Positions 8,491-17,049 of a DNA stretch of 58,054 bases are shown one piece after another. A program made the translations under genes and the position numbers. Numbering within the stretch: the stretch's first letter is position 1; the number at the start of each line of letters is the position of its first letter. The stretch is from assembly GCA_035686305.1 (NCBI GenBank), contig DASRZP010000002.1, positions 1-58,054 of the forward strand. The letters are read 5' to 3'. The DNA comes from Thermodesulfovibrionales bacterium. Its GTDB lineage: Bacteria; Nitrospirota; Thermodesulfovibrionia; Thermodesulfovibrionales; UBA9159. The notes under the pieces are model-generated. The model did no database searches and was not told the origin of the DNA. It saw only the letters and a list, made by a program, of their open reading frames with translations.

Positions 8491-9516
8491 ATGGCCCCAA
8501 AGAAACGGAGAGGAAAACGTGATAAAAGGCGGGCCGGCGCCAAGCAGCATGCTCAAGACATGGCGACTCTGTGGTCCTGGGTCCGGTCCGGGCGTTTTCG
8601 ATTCGCCCTCGCCTTCACGCTCTCCTGCCTCGGCCTCTACTGGGCAATTTACTCCCTTCCGCCCTCATTGACCGGGACCGTGAATGAGCACACCGCCGCC
8701 GCCCTGGGTATGCTCCTCAATGTCCTCGGCTTTCCCGTCACCACCGTTCGAGACACGGTGTCAGGGGGGGGGCTGGCATTCAGGATCATTCCCGAATGCA
8801 CGCCGCTCTTTTCATCGTGCCTCTTTGCCTGCTTCATAGCCTTCCATCCTGCCGCACTCTCTCAGAAGGCCGTAGGTCTCGTCATGGGAATACCCGCGCT
8901 CTATCTGGGCAATCTTGTCAGGCTTGCAGCGACATATGTCGTCAGCCTCCATGACCGGAGGCTCTTCGATGTGGTCCACGCCTACCTGGGGCAGGTATTC
9001 ACCATCTTCCTGGTAATTATGGTCTGCCTGTTCTGGCTCAAATGGCTTGAGAGGCAGAAGACCGGGGCCGGTGCTGCCATGAAAGCGGCGGGCTTCCTCG
9101 GACGTTTCGCGCTGATATCAGGATGCCTTTTTCTTGTCTGGCTGAGGCTCCATCACTGGTACATCTGGTGCCTGGACCGCCTCATGCTCATCGGGTTCTC
9201 ACTGTTCGGTTACCGCGTCGAGCTTGCGCACGATACGAGCGTCTACTATGAAACCTTCAGTATCGTCATCACCGTATCCCTTGTCCTTGCCGCCAGAAAG
9301 ATACCGGGTGCGATGAGAATCAGGGGGCTCGCCATAGGACTCGGAGCCCTTGTCGCCTTTCATCTTCTTCACAGAATCGACAACGTCCTGATTGCTTACT
9401 TCAATGCTACCGCTGTCCTGCCAGTGGACCTGACGCTCCTCGTAGTCGGGCAGTACATGGTCCCTGCGATCTTATTGTACTCGCTCATTCGCAGTCAACG
9501 GACAGCAAATCCCTAA
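8491..9516 (+). CDS. divergent exosortase/archaeosortase-family membrane protease
   Basis: A 341-residue protein with a Lys/Arg-rich cytosolic N-terminus (1-35) and about eight or nine hydrophobic segments. The exosortase catalytic triad can be placed: Cys103 in PECTPLF, Arg144 in GNLVRLAATY and His163 in VVHAYLGQ. These match the spacing of the Cys, Arg and His of this transpeptidase family. The Cys motif ECTPLF differs from the ACSGLR motif of the second exosortase at 28285, so it probably recognises another tail. The nearby IPTL-like tail of the 1352-5362 protein is a candidate substrate. The half after about residue 190 is an extra membrane domain. A Pho-box-like promoter precedes it. The ribosome site is weak and an internal ATG at 8560 is a possible later start. 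Confidence 0.75.
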   Translation: MAPKKRRGKRDKRRAGAKQHAQDMATLWSWVRSGRFRFALAFTLSCLGLYWAIYSLPPSLTGTVNEHTAAALGMLLNVLGFPVTTVRDTVSGGGLAFRIIPECTPLFSSCLFACFIAFHPAALSQKAVGLVMGIPALYLGNLVRLAATYVVSLHDRRLFDVVHAYLGQVFTIFLVIMVCLFWLKWLERQKTGAGAAMKAAGFLGRFALISGCLFLVWLRLHHWYIWCLDRLMLIGFSLFGYRVELAHDTSVYYETFSIVITVSLVLAARKIPGAMRIRGLAIGLGALVAFHLLHRIDNVLIAYFNATAVLPVDLTLLVVGQYMVPAILLYSLIRSQRTANP

Positions 9517-9549
9517 TGATTTTGCGAGACACACATTCTGTGAAGAATT

Positions 9550-9605
9550 CTTCAACAAATTGAAACAGTATTGTCATAATCCCTTAACAATCACAATGCT
9601 AACAT
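9550..9605 (+). promoter_or_regulatory. Pho-box-like promoter before the porin gene
   Basis: TGTCATA (9572) and CTTAACA (9583) are spaced 11 bp apart. Weaker repeats lie in register upstream (CTTCAAC at 9550, TGAAACA at 9561). A -10-like TAACAT (9600-9605) lies 10 bp after the last repeat. The start codon at 9754 leaves a leader of about 140 nt. Confidence 0.55.
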
Positions 9606-9753
9606 GATGCGAGAAAGAAGACGAAGCTGTTTCACGATTCCTCAGCAACACACATAATTTCATGATCACGCGGAAGGTGCGCATTTGGGTTACCTCAAGG
9701 GGGGCTATTGACCGTGGGGTGAAAAGCGGAAACGTGGTGAGGAGAGAGCATCC

Positions 9754-11520
9754 ATGAAGGGATTTATAACCGTTCTTGTGGCGGCTGCCGTCGTGGGAAT
9801 TGTTGTCATGTCGGGAAGTTTCGCTTTCGGGGAGGACCATGCTCCCGGAAGCGTTGAGGAGGGCGTCGGCGCCCTTGTCGATCTTCTGAAAGAGAAGGGG
9901 ATGCTTACTCAGGATGACGCAGACCGTTTCCATAAAGAATATCGCAAAGAAGCCCCTGATCAGGGTCTCGCTGCCCTGGTGGAGATGCTCAAGAATAAGA
10001 AGATGCTCAGCGAGGAAGAGGCTACCAGATTCACCCGCACCTATGTAACCGGGCCGGCCGGTCAGAAGGTCCCCACGATCGCTTCCGACAGAAGAGACAA
10101 AGAGTATATGGAGAAGATTACCGCGAACGTCACCGAGGAGGTAAAGAAGGGCGTGCAGGAGCAACTGAGGACCGACGTACGGGACGAGGTTGCCAGAGAA
10201 TTGGAAAAAAGGAAGGCGATGGAGGCTGAGAAAGGGACAGGCGTCCATGAGAGCGAACAGATCGATGAGCTGAACCACAAACTATCGGACGTTACACAGA
10301 AAGTTGCGGAACTCTATTCGGGTAAGGCAGCTCAGCTGGCCGCATCAGCTCCTGAGTGGGCCAAGCGGGTCCGCTTCGGCGGTGACGTGCGCCTGCGTTA
10401 TGAAGCCGATCGCTTTGACCAGAACAACGCTGAACTCGCTCAACCCTCCAACCCGAGTCAGCTTATGAATACCAGGATTAACGAGGACCGCTACAAGTAC
10501 CGGGTCCGCGCAGGGGTAGCCGTGGACGTGAATGAGCAGATTGAGGCAGTTGCCCGTCTTTCTACAGGAAACTCATCGAACCCTGTCTCGACAAATTCGA
10601 TCATCGGGGACTTCATGAACAAAGACAACGTCCTCTTCGACCTGGCCTATCTCAAGTGGAAGCCATCGGAGTTCTTCACCGCGTACGGAGGCCGTATCCC
10701 GAACCCCTGGTTTTCGTCGGACCTCCTCTGGGCAAGGGACCTGAACTTTGAAGGCGTGGCCCTGAACACGCACTTTCCCCTCAACGAATCATGGACATCC
10801 TTTGTTACTGTCGGTGCGTTTCCATTGCAGCAGAATGATTTCACACAGCACAGCAAATGGCTCGCGGCAGGACAAATGGGAGCCGAGACGAAAAACCGGT
10901 CGGGCATAACGACCAAAGTCGCGGCAGCATATTACTATTTCACCAACATGAACGGCATCCGCAACACCCCTGAGAATCCCGGCGCCAACAACTGGACAGC
11001 ACCTCTGTTCCAGCAGAAGGGGAACACCTTGTTCAATATCAGCGCAGACCCTTCGACCGTGCTGACGGCCTACGCCTCAGAGTTCAAGGAACTGAATCTC
11101 ATAGGTACCGTCGATATCGGTTTCTGGGACCCTGTGCACGTCGTGTTCCTTGGAGACTTTGTCCAGAACCTCGGTTTTGACAAGCCTGATGTGGCCCGGC
11201 GGACGGGGATCCCGAATCCCCCTCAGAGAACCGTTGGATTTCAACTCGGTCTGACTGTGGGTCATCCGGCGATCCAGGAGTTCGGCAAGTGGAAGGTGTA
11301 CCTCCTTTATAAGTATTTGGGGGCCGATGCCGTCGTGGACGCCTTTACCGATTCTGATTTCCATCTTGGAGGCACGAACGCCAAAGGATGGATCCTGGGG
11401 GCTGACGTTGGATTATTGAAGAACACCTGGGCGACCCTTCGCTGGATGTCGTCTAACGAGATCAACGGACCGAAGCTTGCCATCGATGTGCTTCAGCTGG
11501 ATCTTAACGTGAGATTTTAG
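9754..11520 (+). CDS. outer-membrane porin (putative porin family)
   Basis: A 588-residue protein with a GAGGAGAG ribosome site (9739-9746) and signal peptide (residues 1-26). Residues 30-115 hold two similar short segments (ALVDLLKEKGMLTQDDADRF and ALVEMLKNKKMLSEEEATRF), an oligomerisation-type N-terminus seen in this porin family. Residues 115-190 are charged and probably coiled-coil. From about 205 onward the sequence alternates as in a beta-barrel, beginning VRFGGDVRLRYEADRF, and it ends in VLQLDLNVRF with a terminal Phe as usual for outer-membrane barrels. It probably forms a diffusion channel. The Pho-box-like promoter suggests anion or phosphate uptake, but selectivity cannot be read from sequence. 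A coiled-coil gene follows 10 bp downstream. Confidence 0.85.
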   Translation: MKGFITVLVAAAVVGIVVMSGSFAFGEDHAPGSVEEGVGALVDLLKEKGMLTQDDADRFHKEYRKEAPDQGLAALVEMLKNKKMLSEEEATRFTRTYVTGPAGQKVPTIASDRRDKEYMEKITANVTEEVKKGVQEQLRTDVRDEVARELEKRKAMEAEKGTGVHESEQIDELNHKLSDVTQKVAELYSGKAAQLAASAPEWAKRVRFGGDVRLRYEADRFDQNNAELAQPSNPSQLMNTRINEDRYKYRVRAGVAVDVNEQIEAVARLSTGNSSNPVSTNSIIGDFMNKDNVLFDLAYLKWKPSEFFTAYGGRIPNPWFSSDLLWARDLNFEGVALNTHFPLNESWTSFVTVGAFPLQQNDFTQHSKWLAAGQMGAETKNRSGITTKVAAAYYYFTNMNGIRNTPENPGANNWTAPLFQQKGNTLFNISADPSTVLTAYASEFKELNLIGTVDIGFWDPVHVVFLGDFVQNLGFDKPDVARRTGIPNPPQRTVGFQLGLTVGHPAIQEFGKWKVYLLYKYLGADAVVDAFTDSDFHLGGTNAKGWILGADVGLLKNTWATLRWMSSNEINGPKLAIDVLQLDLNVRF

Positions 11521-11530
11521 GGGGAAGGGG

Positions 11531-12244
11531 ATGGAAAGGCCTGCCTGGTCGAAGATAATGATTCCTGCCGTTGCCTTGATGGCCGGCCTGATTGCAGGAC
11601 TGGGCATAAGCCATATCCAGATCACAAAGGAGCAAACGGCTTTTCAGGAAAAGATCAAAGAGGCAAACAAGAGGATCGCCTTTCTGCAGAAAAAAGCTGT
11701 GGAGGAAAGAAACGAGGCAGCCTATTCCGTGGAACAGAGACTCCGGGGCGACCTGGATAAGCTCGAGAATGAGAAGCAGGCCCTGGCAGGACAGGCGAGG
11801 ACATTGAAGGACCAGATGGAAAAGACGGAAAAGAAACTCGGTGAAGCGGATGAATCAAGTGCGAGGACCAGGAAGGAATTAAGCGAGGCACGTGCTGCTT
11901 CCGACGGCATCAGGAGAGAGGTCCAGGAGATGGAACGGAAGAATAGGGACCTGGCCGATGAGCTCAAGAGGACAGCGGGTGAGAAACAGGCCCTTCAGGC
12001 AGAGCTGAGAAAGATGAGTCAGGATCTCGATACGAGCGAGTCGAATAATGCCGAGCTCTGTATCATTGCAGAGGAGCTCTTAAAGGAATATAAGAACAAG
12101 GGGTTTGGAACGGTCCTTAAGCACAAAGAGCCCCTGACACAGGTCAAGAGAGTCGAGCTGGAACAGTTCGTTCAGAAGTACCATGAAAGGATCGATCAAC
12201 AGAGGGTCAAGAAGAATCACCTCGGCAAGGATTTTGGCGAGTAA
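11531..12244 (+). CDS. membrane-anchored coiled-coil protein
   Basis: A 237-residue protein with ribosome site GGGGAAGGGG (11521-11530) immediately upstream. One N-terminal membrane segment lies at about residues 8-27. A long, highly charged Glu/Lys/Arg coiled coil fills about 32-170 (heptad-like LENEKQALAGQARTLKDQ). A C-terminal globular part contains AELCIIAEELLKEYKNKGFG. I do not recognise a named family. It sits 10 bp after the porin gene and is probably co-transcribed. A role as a periplasm-spanning or partner protein of the porin is a guess from position only. Confidence 0.7.
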   Translation: MERPAWSKIMIPAVALMAGLIAGLGISHIQITKEQTAFQEKIKEANKRIAFLQKKAVEERNEAAYSVEQRLRGDLDKLENEKQALAGQARTLKDQMEKTEKKLGEADESSARTRKELSEARAASDGIRREVQEMERKNRDLADELKRTAGEKQALQAELRKMSQDLDTSESNNAELCIIAEELLKEYKNKGFGTVLKHKEPLTQVKRVELEQFVQKYHERIDQQRVKKNHLGKDFGE

Positions 12245-12460
12245 TGCTTCAGACATCTGAAATTGGAGCAGACTGACCGGTATTGATTGCGGGGGAACGC
12301 CTGATCGTCGGTCTCTCCGGGCTTCATAGAGAATAACAAAGGCCTTCCCGGTTCTGTCCTTTTGAGGCACTGTGACCGAGAGGGCGGAGCATTGAAAAGA
12401 ACTGGCCGTGCCGGAAGACTTCCCCCCAAAAAGAGAAAGTACTCGACGGATTGATAACGC

Positions 12461-13054
12461 ATGCGGATCGGAAAAAAGAAGTGGCTCATATTGATTATGG
12501 CATTTATACTTCTGGCGGGGACCGCGATATATTATGCCCCTCATTACCTGGCCTGTGCTGACAAGCCGACCAGATCCGACGCCATCATCGTCTTCGAGGG
12601 TGACATCGCCAGGAAGAAAGAGGCCTATGAACTCCGCAAGGAAGGGTATGCGGGGTATCTCATCATTCCGTCATCCCATCTCGTGCTCACGCCTCCATCT
12701 TCTCCCCGGTGGGTCGTCGATACCTCGAAAGAGAATGCCGTCATCATGGGCTATCAGCACTTTCCCCGGTTTTATGAACACACGCATGTGGAAGTTCTTC
12801 GGGCGAAGAGGATGATGGACGCCCTGGGACTCAAATCAGCCATCATGGTCAGCTCCCCGTATCATATGAAGCGCATCCGCATGATCTCAGAAAAGGTCTT
12901 CGGCGAGCAGGCCCGGTCGTTTGCCTATGTCCCGACACGATATGAAGCCGTGCCGGGCGGGCTGCGAAAGGTGAACCAGGTCGACTGGGGCTTCGTGATA
13001 CGGGAGTATCTTAAGATCTGCTGGTTCGGTCTGTATTCTCTTTTTGTAGGTTAA
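12461..13054 (+). CDS. YdcF/SanA-like (DUF218) membrane protein
   Basis: A 197-residue protein with one N-terminal membrane segment (residues 8-27). A periplasmic DUF218 domain follows, with DAIIVFEGDIARKKEAYELRKEGYAG, SKENAVIMG and LGLKSAIMVSSPYHMKRIRMI, the usual order of short motifs in this family. Family members such as ElyC/SanA/YdcF act in envelope or exopolysaccharide metabolism with poorly defined chemistry. It opens the polysaccharide cluster that runs to 28.3 kb. A gap of 216 bp to the preceding gene suggests its own promoter, but none is clear. Confidence 0.75.
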   Translation: MRIGKKKWLILIMAFILLAGTAIYYAPHYLACADKPTRSDAIIVFEGDIARKKEAYELRKEGYAGYLIIPSSHLVLTPPSSPRWVVDTSKENAVIMGYQHFPRFYEHTHVEVLRAKRMMDALGLKSAIMVSSPYHMKRIRMISEKVFGEQARSFAYVPTRYEAVPGGLRKVNQVDWGFVIREYLKICWFGLYSLFVG

Positions 13055-13087
13055 GCTGATACTTCGTCGCGTTGTCAGCGAATCACA

Positions 13088-14560
13088 TTGAGGGAATCAA
13101 AAATTACCATAACCACGAAAAATCTTCAGCATAGAATAACATACCAATTGACAAAACACAAGAAAATAATAACGGTAAGTATATTTCTGTTAGTCACTTT
13201 GCTGGCGATGACGATATTGTATATAAGGCATCTCAAATCCGAGTACTGGTATGACGTGAAGGCGGATTACCGCTATCAGTTTGAGGAAGATCCGGACGTA
13301 TTGCACCGCACGACTGCAAAGATCTCTAAGGATTATGTCTTATTTCCCCCGATACCTGTGAATTGGGACACGGGTTTCCTGCAAATCAGAGTGCACCCCA
13401 CGTTATCGGGAGAAATCAACAGACCTTTCATAGAAGTGTCCCACGGCGACAAGTCTTTCAGGCAGTACTTTGAAATCGGAGCGGAAGGGATCCGGTATAT
13501 AAATCTAAGCTCCTTGTCTGATCACCATCCGGACAAGGTACTTATCAAAGGGCGCCATATCTCCTGGGAAAGTCAGGATGGGCAGCTATTGCTGTTCAGA
13601 AACCCGACGATATCGGGCAAGAAAATTCTCGTGGTCTCGCCGCACCCGGACGATGCCGAAATAGCGGCGTTCGGGTTTTATAGCAACAGGGATTCGTATG
13701 TCGTTACCATAACCGATGGGAGCGCAGGTGCTGCGAGATATTCAAAATATTTTCCGGGACAGGATAAGGCCGCATCATATCAGCTGAAGGCAAAGCTGAG
13801 GGTGATCGACAGCATAACCGTTCCGATGATCGGGGGGATAAGCCCCGTACGATGTTATAACCTGGGCTATTTTGATGGATCCCTTGAGGCAATGCACAAT
13901 TCTCCTGAAAGGGAAAACACGAGCAAGTACACAAAGACATCGGATGTAACTCGATCCCGCAAGATTAACGTTGCCGCACTGTCTGATTCAGGGGCCAAGG
14001 CAACGTGGAATAGTCTGGTCACCGATTTGAGTATATTGCTGAAGAAGATAAACCCTGACATTATCGTCACGCCGCATCCTATCCTGGATTCAAATAGAGA
14101 CCACGAATATTCGTCCCTGGCGGTGTTGGAGGCGCTGGAAAGAGTGAAACCGGAAAAGAAAGGACAGATCTTCCTCTATAGCAATCATTACGTTCATACT
14201 AATCGTTACCCGTTTGGGCGAAGAGGCGCTACCACTTCGCTGCCTCCGCTCTTTTCGCATCCGAAAAGATTGAAAAGCGTGTATTCTTACAGTCTGACTA
14301 CACAACAGCAGGTGGAAAAAGTATTTGCGCTCGACGCCATGCATGACCTGAGAGAACTTCCCCTGGAAGGAGATATGACTTTGGCGGATATGTGGAATGA
14401 CATCCTTCATGACATTCTGCACTACATCAGAAATGATTCGGACTTTGATCTCAGTTATTACAGAAAAGGAATTCACGCCAACGAGTTGTTTATGGTCCAT
14501 CCTTTCAGCGATGCCGCGAACCTTATTGCTGAATACGATGAATACCGCAAAACCGGGTAG
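13088..14560 (+). CDS. membrane-anchored PIG-L/LmbE-type deacetylase
   Basis: A 490-residue protein. A TTG start is used here; no good ribosome site is visible, and an ATG at 13208 would cut off part of the membrane segment at residues 27-47. Residues 50-175 form an unassigned extracytoplasmic domain. Residues 178-470 are a PIG-L domain with the metal-binding motif PHPDDAE (185-191) and a distal motif with PHPILDSNRDHEY. PIG-L enzymes remove acetyl groups from GlcNAc-type sugars using zinc. In this cluster it probably deacetylates an exopolysaccharide or its lipid-linked precursor on the outer face of the inner membrane. The region starts noticeably more A+T-rich than the genes before it. Confidence 0.8.
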   Translation: MRESKITITTKNLQHRITYQLTKHKKIITVSIFLLVTLLAMTILYIRHLKSEYWYDVKADYRYQFEEDPDVLHRTTAKISKDYVLFPPIPVNWDTGFLQIRVHPTLSGEINRPFIEVSHGDKSFRQYFEIGAEGIRYINLSSLSDHHPDKVLIKGRHISWESQDGQLLLFRNPTISGKKILVVSPHPDDAEIAAFGFYSNRDSYVVTITDGSAGAARYSKYFPGQDKAASYQLKAKLRVIDSITVPMIGGISPVRCYNLGYFDGSLEAMHNSPERENTSKYTKTSDVTRSRKINVAALSDSGAKATWNSLVTDLSILLKKINPDIIVTPHPILDSNRDHEYSSLAVLEALERVKPEKKGQIFLYSNHYVHTNRYPFGRRGATTSLPPLFSHPKRLKSVYSYSLTTQQQVEKVFALDAMHDLRELPLEGDMTLADMWNDILHDILHYIRNDSDFDLSYYRKGIHANELFMVHPFSDAANLIAEYDEYRKTG

Positions 14561-14577
14561 CGTGTGGCAGGGCGCGC

Positions 14578-15672
14578 ATGAGAATCCTTTGCCTCATAAC
14601 CGATGCCTTTGGCAGTTATGGTGGAATATCAAAGTTTAACCGTGACTTGCTCACAGCGCTTTGCTCTTGTTCAACCGTGGAGGAAGTCGTGGCAATTCCG
14701 CGAATCATGCCCAACTCACCGGGAGTTCTTCCAAAGAAGCTTACACACGTGACCGAAGCATTGAACAGAAAGGCGCGGTTTATCACCACGACCCTGAGAA
14801 TCGCAGCCCGCAATCGCGATTTTGACCTGATCATCTGCGGCCATATAAACCTGCTCCCCTTATCATGCGTTTGCCGGTGGCTGACAGGCAGGCCGCTCGC
14901 ACTGGTGGTGCATGGGGTCGACGCCTGGAAGCCGACCAGAAGTCTTCTGGCCAATCATCTCGTCGGAAAGGTTGACGCCCTGATCTCTGTAAGCGAATAT
15001 ACGAGGAACCGCATTCGCGAATGGGCGAAGTTGGGAAAAGTCAACTGTTACATACTTCCCAATTGCGTTAATCTCGAGTCATTCGGGCCGGGGCCTAAGA
15101 ACGAGGGACTGCTGGACCGCTATGGGCTGAAGGGTAAGACTGTTCTGATGACGCTGGGGCGCCTTGATTCTCAAGAACGTGCCAAGGGTTTTGACGAAGT
15201 TCTGGAGGTGCTGCCCCACATTGCCCGTGACATACCCGACATAGTCTATTTGATAGCTGGTGACGGACCTGACAGGGCGAGACTCGCGGAGAAGGCACGG
15301 ACGCTGAAGATCGAAGACAGGGTCGTATTTGCAGGATTTGTCCGCGAGGAAGAGAAGGCAGACCATTATCGTCTTGCGGATGCCTATGTGATGCCAAGTC
15401 GCGGTGAAGGCTTCGGCATTGTTTTTCTGGAGGCAATGGCGTGCGGAATCCCTGTAATCGGCAGCAGGGCTGATGCAGGCCGGGAGGCTTTGAGAGATGG
15501 TAAGCTGGGAGCTTTGGTAAATCCGGCTGATAACAAGGAGATTCTCAAAGCGGTAAAGAATGCTCTAAAGGCCCAACGTCGTATACCGGAAGGTCTGGCT
15601 TACTTCTCCGAAGAGGCTTTCCAGGTAAGGGTTCAAGAGATGCTTACTGTCGTAACAGGGACCAGGAACTGA
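14578..15672 (+). CDS. glycosyltransferase family 4
   Basis: A 364-residue GT-B-fold glycosyltransferase, presumably cytosolic or peripheral at the inner membrane. The N-terminal half has the GGISKFNRDL loop that binds the acceptor side. The C-terminal half has the signature LGRLDSQERAKGFDEVL, LIAGDGPDRARLAEKA, VVFAGFV and the nucleotide-sugar motif PSRGEGFGIVFLEAMACGIPVI (EX7E type). It should add one sugar of the repeat unit. The donor sugar cannot be told. It lies 17 bp after the deacetylase gene and directly abuts the flippase gene. Confidence 0.85.
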   Translation: MRILCLITDAFGSYGGISKFNRDLLTALCSCSTVEEVVAIPRIMPNSPGVLPKKLTHVTEALNRKARFITTTLRIAARNRDFDLIICGHINLLPLSCVCRWLTGRPLALVVHGVDAWKPTRSLLANHLVGKVDALISVSEYTRNRIREWAKLGKVNCYILPNCVNLESFGPGPKNEGLLDRYGLKGKTVLMTLGRLDSQERAKGFDEVLEVLPHIARDIPDIVYLIAGDGPDRARLAEKARTLKIEDRVVFAGFVREEEKADHYRLADAYVMPSRGEGFGIVFLEAMACGIPVIGSRADAGREALRDGKLGALVNPADNKEILKAVKNALKAQRRIPEGLAYFSEEAFQVRVQEMLTVVTGTRN

Positions 15673-16995
15673 ATGATCAACAGGCGAAGACTTATCAAGG
15701 ACGGGGTGTGGGTGTCAATCGGCCAGATTGGTTCTGCGGTCGGTACGCTGATAGGTATTAGAGCACTTACTGAGTTCGTAGTGCCGCAAACATTCGGTGC
15801 CGTCGCTTTGCTGCTCGGCTGCACTACGCTGGTCCTCGGTACGATAGTGTCACCTGTCATGCAGGCAGCGTTGAAGTACTATCCCGAGTATTCGAATGGA
15901 CGTGGTCACACGCTGAGATCCGCCATCCTGAATATTCTGGCAAAGAGAATTGCTCTCTGCCTGTCAGCGGCGGCGGTGGGCGCGCTTCTGGCTGCATGGC
16001 TGTTTGGCGTTGATGTAACGTTAGTTTTTCTTTGCGCAGTCCTGCTAATTCTCGACGGACTGAGGACATTTGAAATGTCTTTGCTGAATGCCGCACGCAG
16101 GCAGGCCGCGTGTGCCATGATCTCGAACGGAGAGGCCTGGGGCAGACCTATGGCAGCTATATGGGCGCTCCGGCTTTTTGGTTCAAGCGCCGTATCGATA
16201 CTCTTGGCGTACGCCTTCACAAGCGCAGTCATTCTCTGCATCTTTTACTGCACCACCCGCCTCGAAGGCTCGGGCTCATATACACACCCTGACCCTTCTA
16301 TTCGATCTGTTATCAACGGGTACTCTTTGCCTCTCATCCCTATGGCAGCGCTTGGCTGGATAAACGGCGTTGGAGATCGTTATCTGATCGGGGGGATGCT
16401 CGGCTTGGAGCAGGCGGGGATATATTCAGCTGTCTACGGCCTCATGAGCAGACCCTTTACGATGATTTCTGGAATAGTGGAATTGACGCTTAGACCTCTT
16501 TACAATCGCCTGGTAGCCGACAGAATGCATGAGCAGGCCGATCGGCTACTGGCAAAATGGCTGCTTATTGTATCAGGAGTGGTCGGTACAGGGTTTGTCT
16601 GTATCATTTTGTTCGACACGCTGATAACAAAGATCTTGCTGGCAGAGAAGTACCGGAGCGGGATTGCCCTCATGCCATGGATCGCCGGCGGATATGCGCT
16701 GTTGGCTCTCGCTGATGTTTTTATCAAAATCTGCTACGCATACGGATATACCGGACGAGTTCTGATGGTACAGGTGGTAGGAGCGGCAGTCAGTCTCGTC
16801 TTGGCGGTTGTCGGTATCAAGTTCTTTGGACTGATCGGCGCAGCGATGGCGGTGCCGGCTTACTTTGGGCTGATGTTGCTGATGACAACAATAGCGGCCA
16901 GACTCAATATCAAGAAACCTTCTCTGGAATGTGCTGCGTGTGTCGGGGACTCAGGCAAAATCAAAATTAATGAAGATATACCAATTTCTCCATAG
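15673..16995 (+). CDS. wzx: Wzx-like polysaccharide flippase
   Basis: A 440-residue integral membrane protein with about 12 hydrophobic segments, starting one codon after the stop of the preceding gene. Its shape and length fit the MATE-like polysaccharide transporter (Wzx/RfbX) family: an N-terminal RLIKDGVWVSIGQIGSAVGTL helix, then GVGDRYLIGGMLGLEQAGIYSAVYGLM in the middle. It should flip lipid-linked oligosaccharide units across the inner membrane for polymerisation by the Wzy-like protein at 18795. The symbol is by family and position; such proteins are highly divergent. Confidence 0.8.
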   Translation: MINRRRLIKDGVWVSIGQIGSAVGTLIGIRALTEFVVPQTFGAVALLLGCTTLVLGTIVSPVMQAALKYYPEYSNGRGHTLRSAILNILAKRIALCLSAAAVGALLAAWLFGVDVTLVFLCAVLLILDGLRTFEMSLLNAARRQAACAMISNGEAWGRPMAAIWALRLFGSSAVSILLAYAFTSAVILCIFYCTTRLEGSGSYTHPDPSIRSVINGYSLPLIPMAALGWINGVGDRYLIGGMLGLEQAGIYSAVYGLMSRPFTMISGIVELTLRPLYNRLVADRMHEQADRLLAKWLLIVSGVVGTGFVCIILFDTLITKILLAEKYRSGIALMPWIAGGYALLALADVFIKICYAYGYTGRVLMVQVVGAAVSLVLAVVGIKFFGLIGAAMAVPAYFGLMLLMTTIAARLNIKKPSLECAACVGDSGKIKINEDIPISP

Positions 16996-17049
16996 TGTCG
17001 ACAACCTCGCAGCCAGGCCTTCTCTCTTTGAGGTCCTCTCTGCCACGTT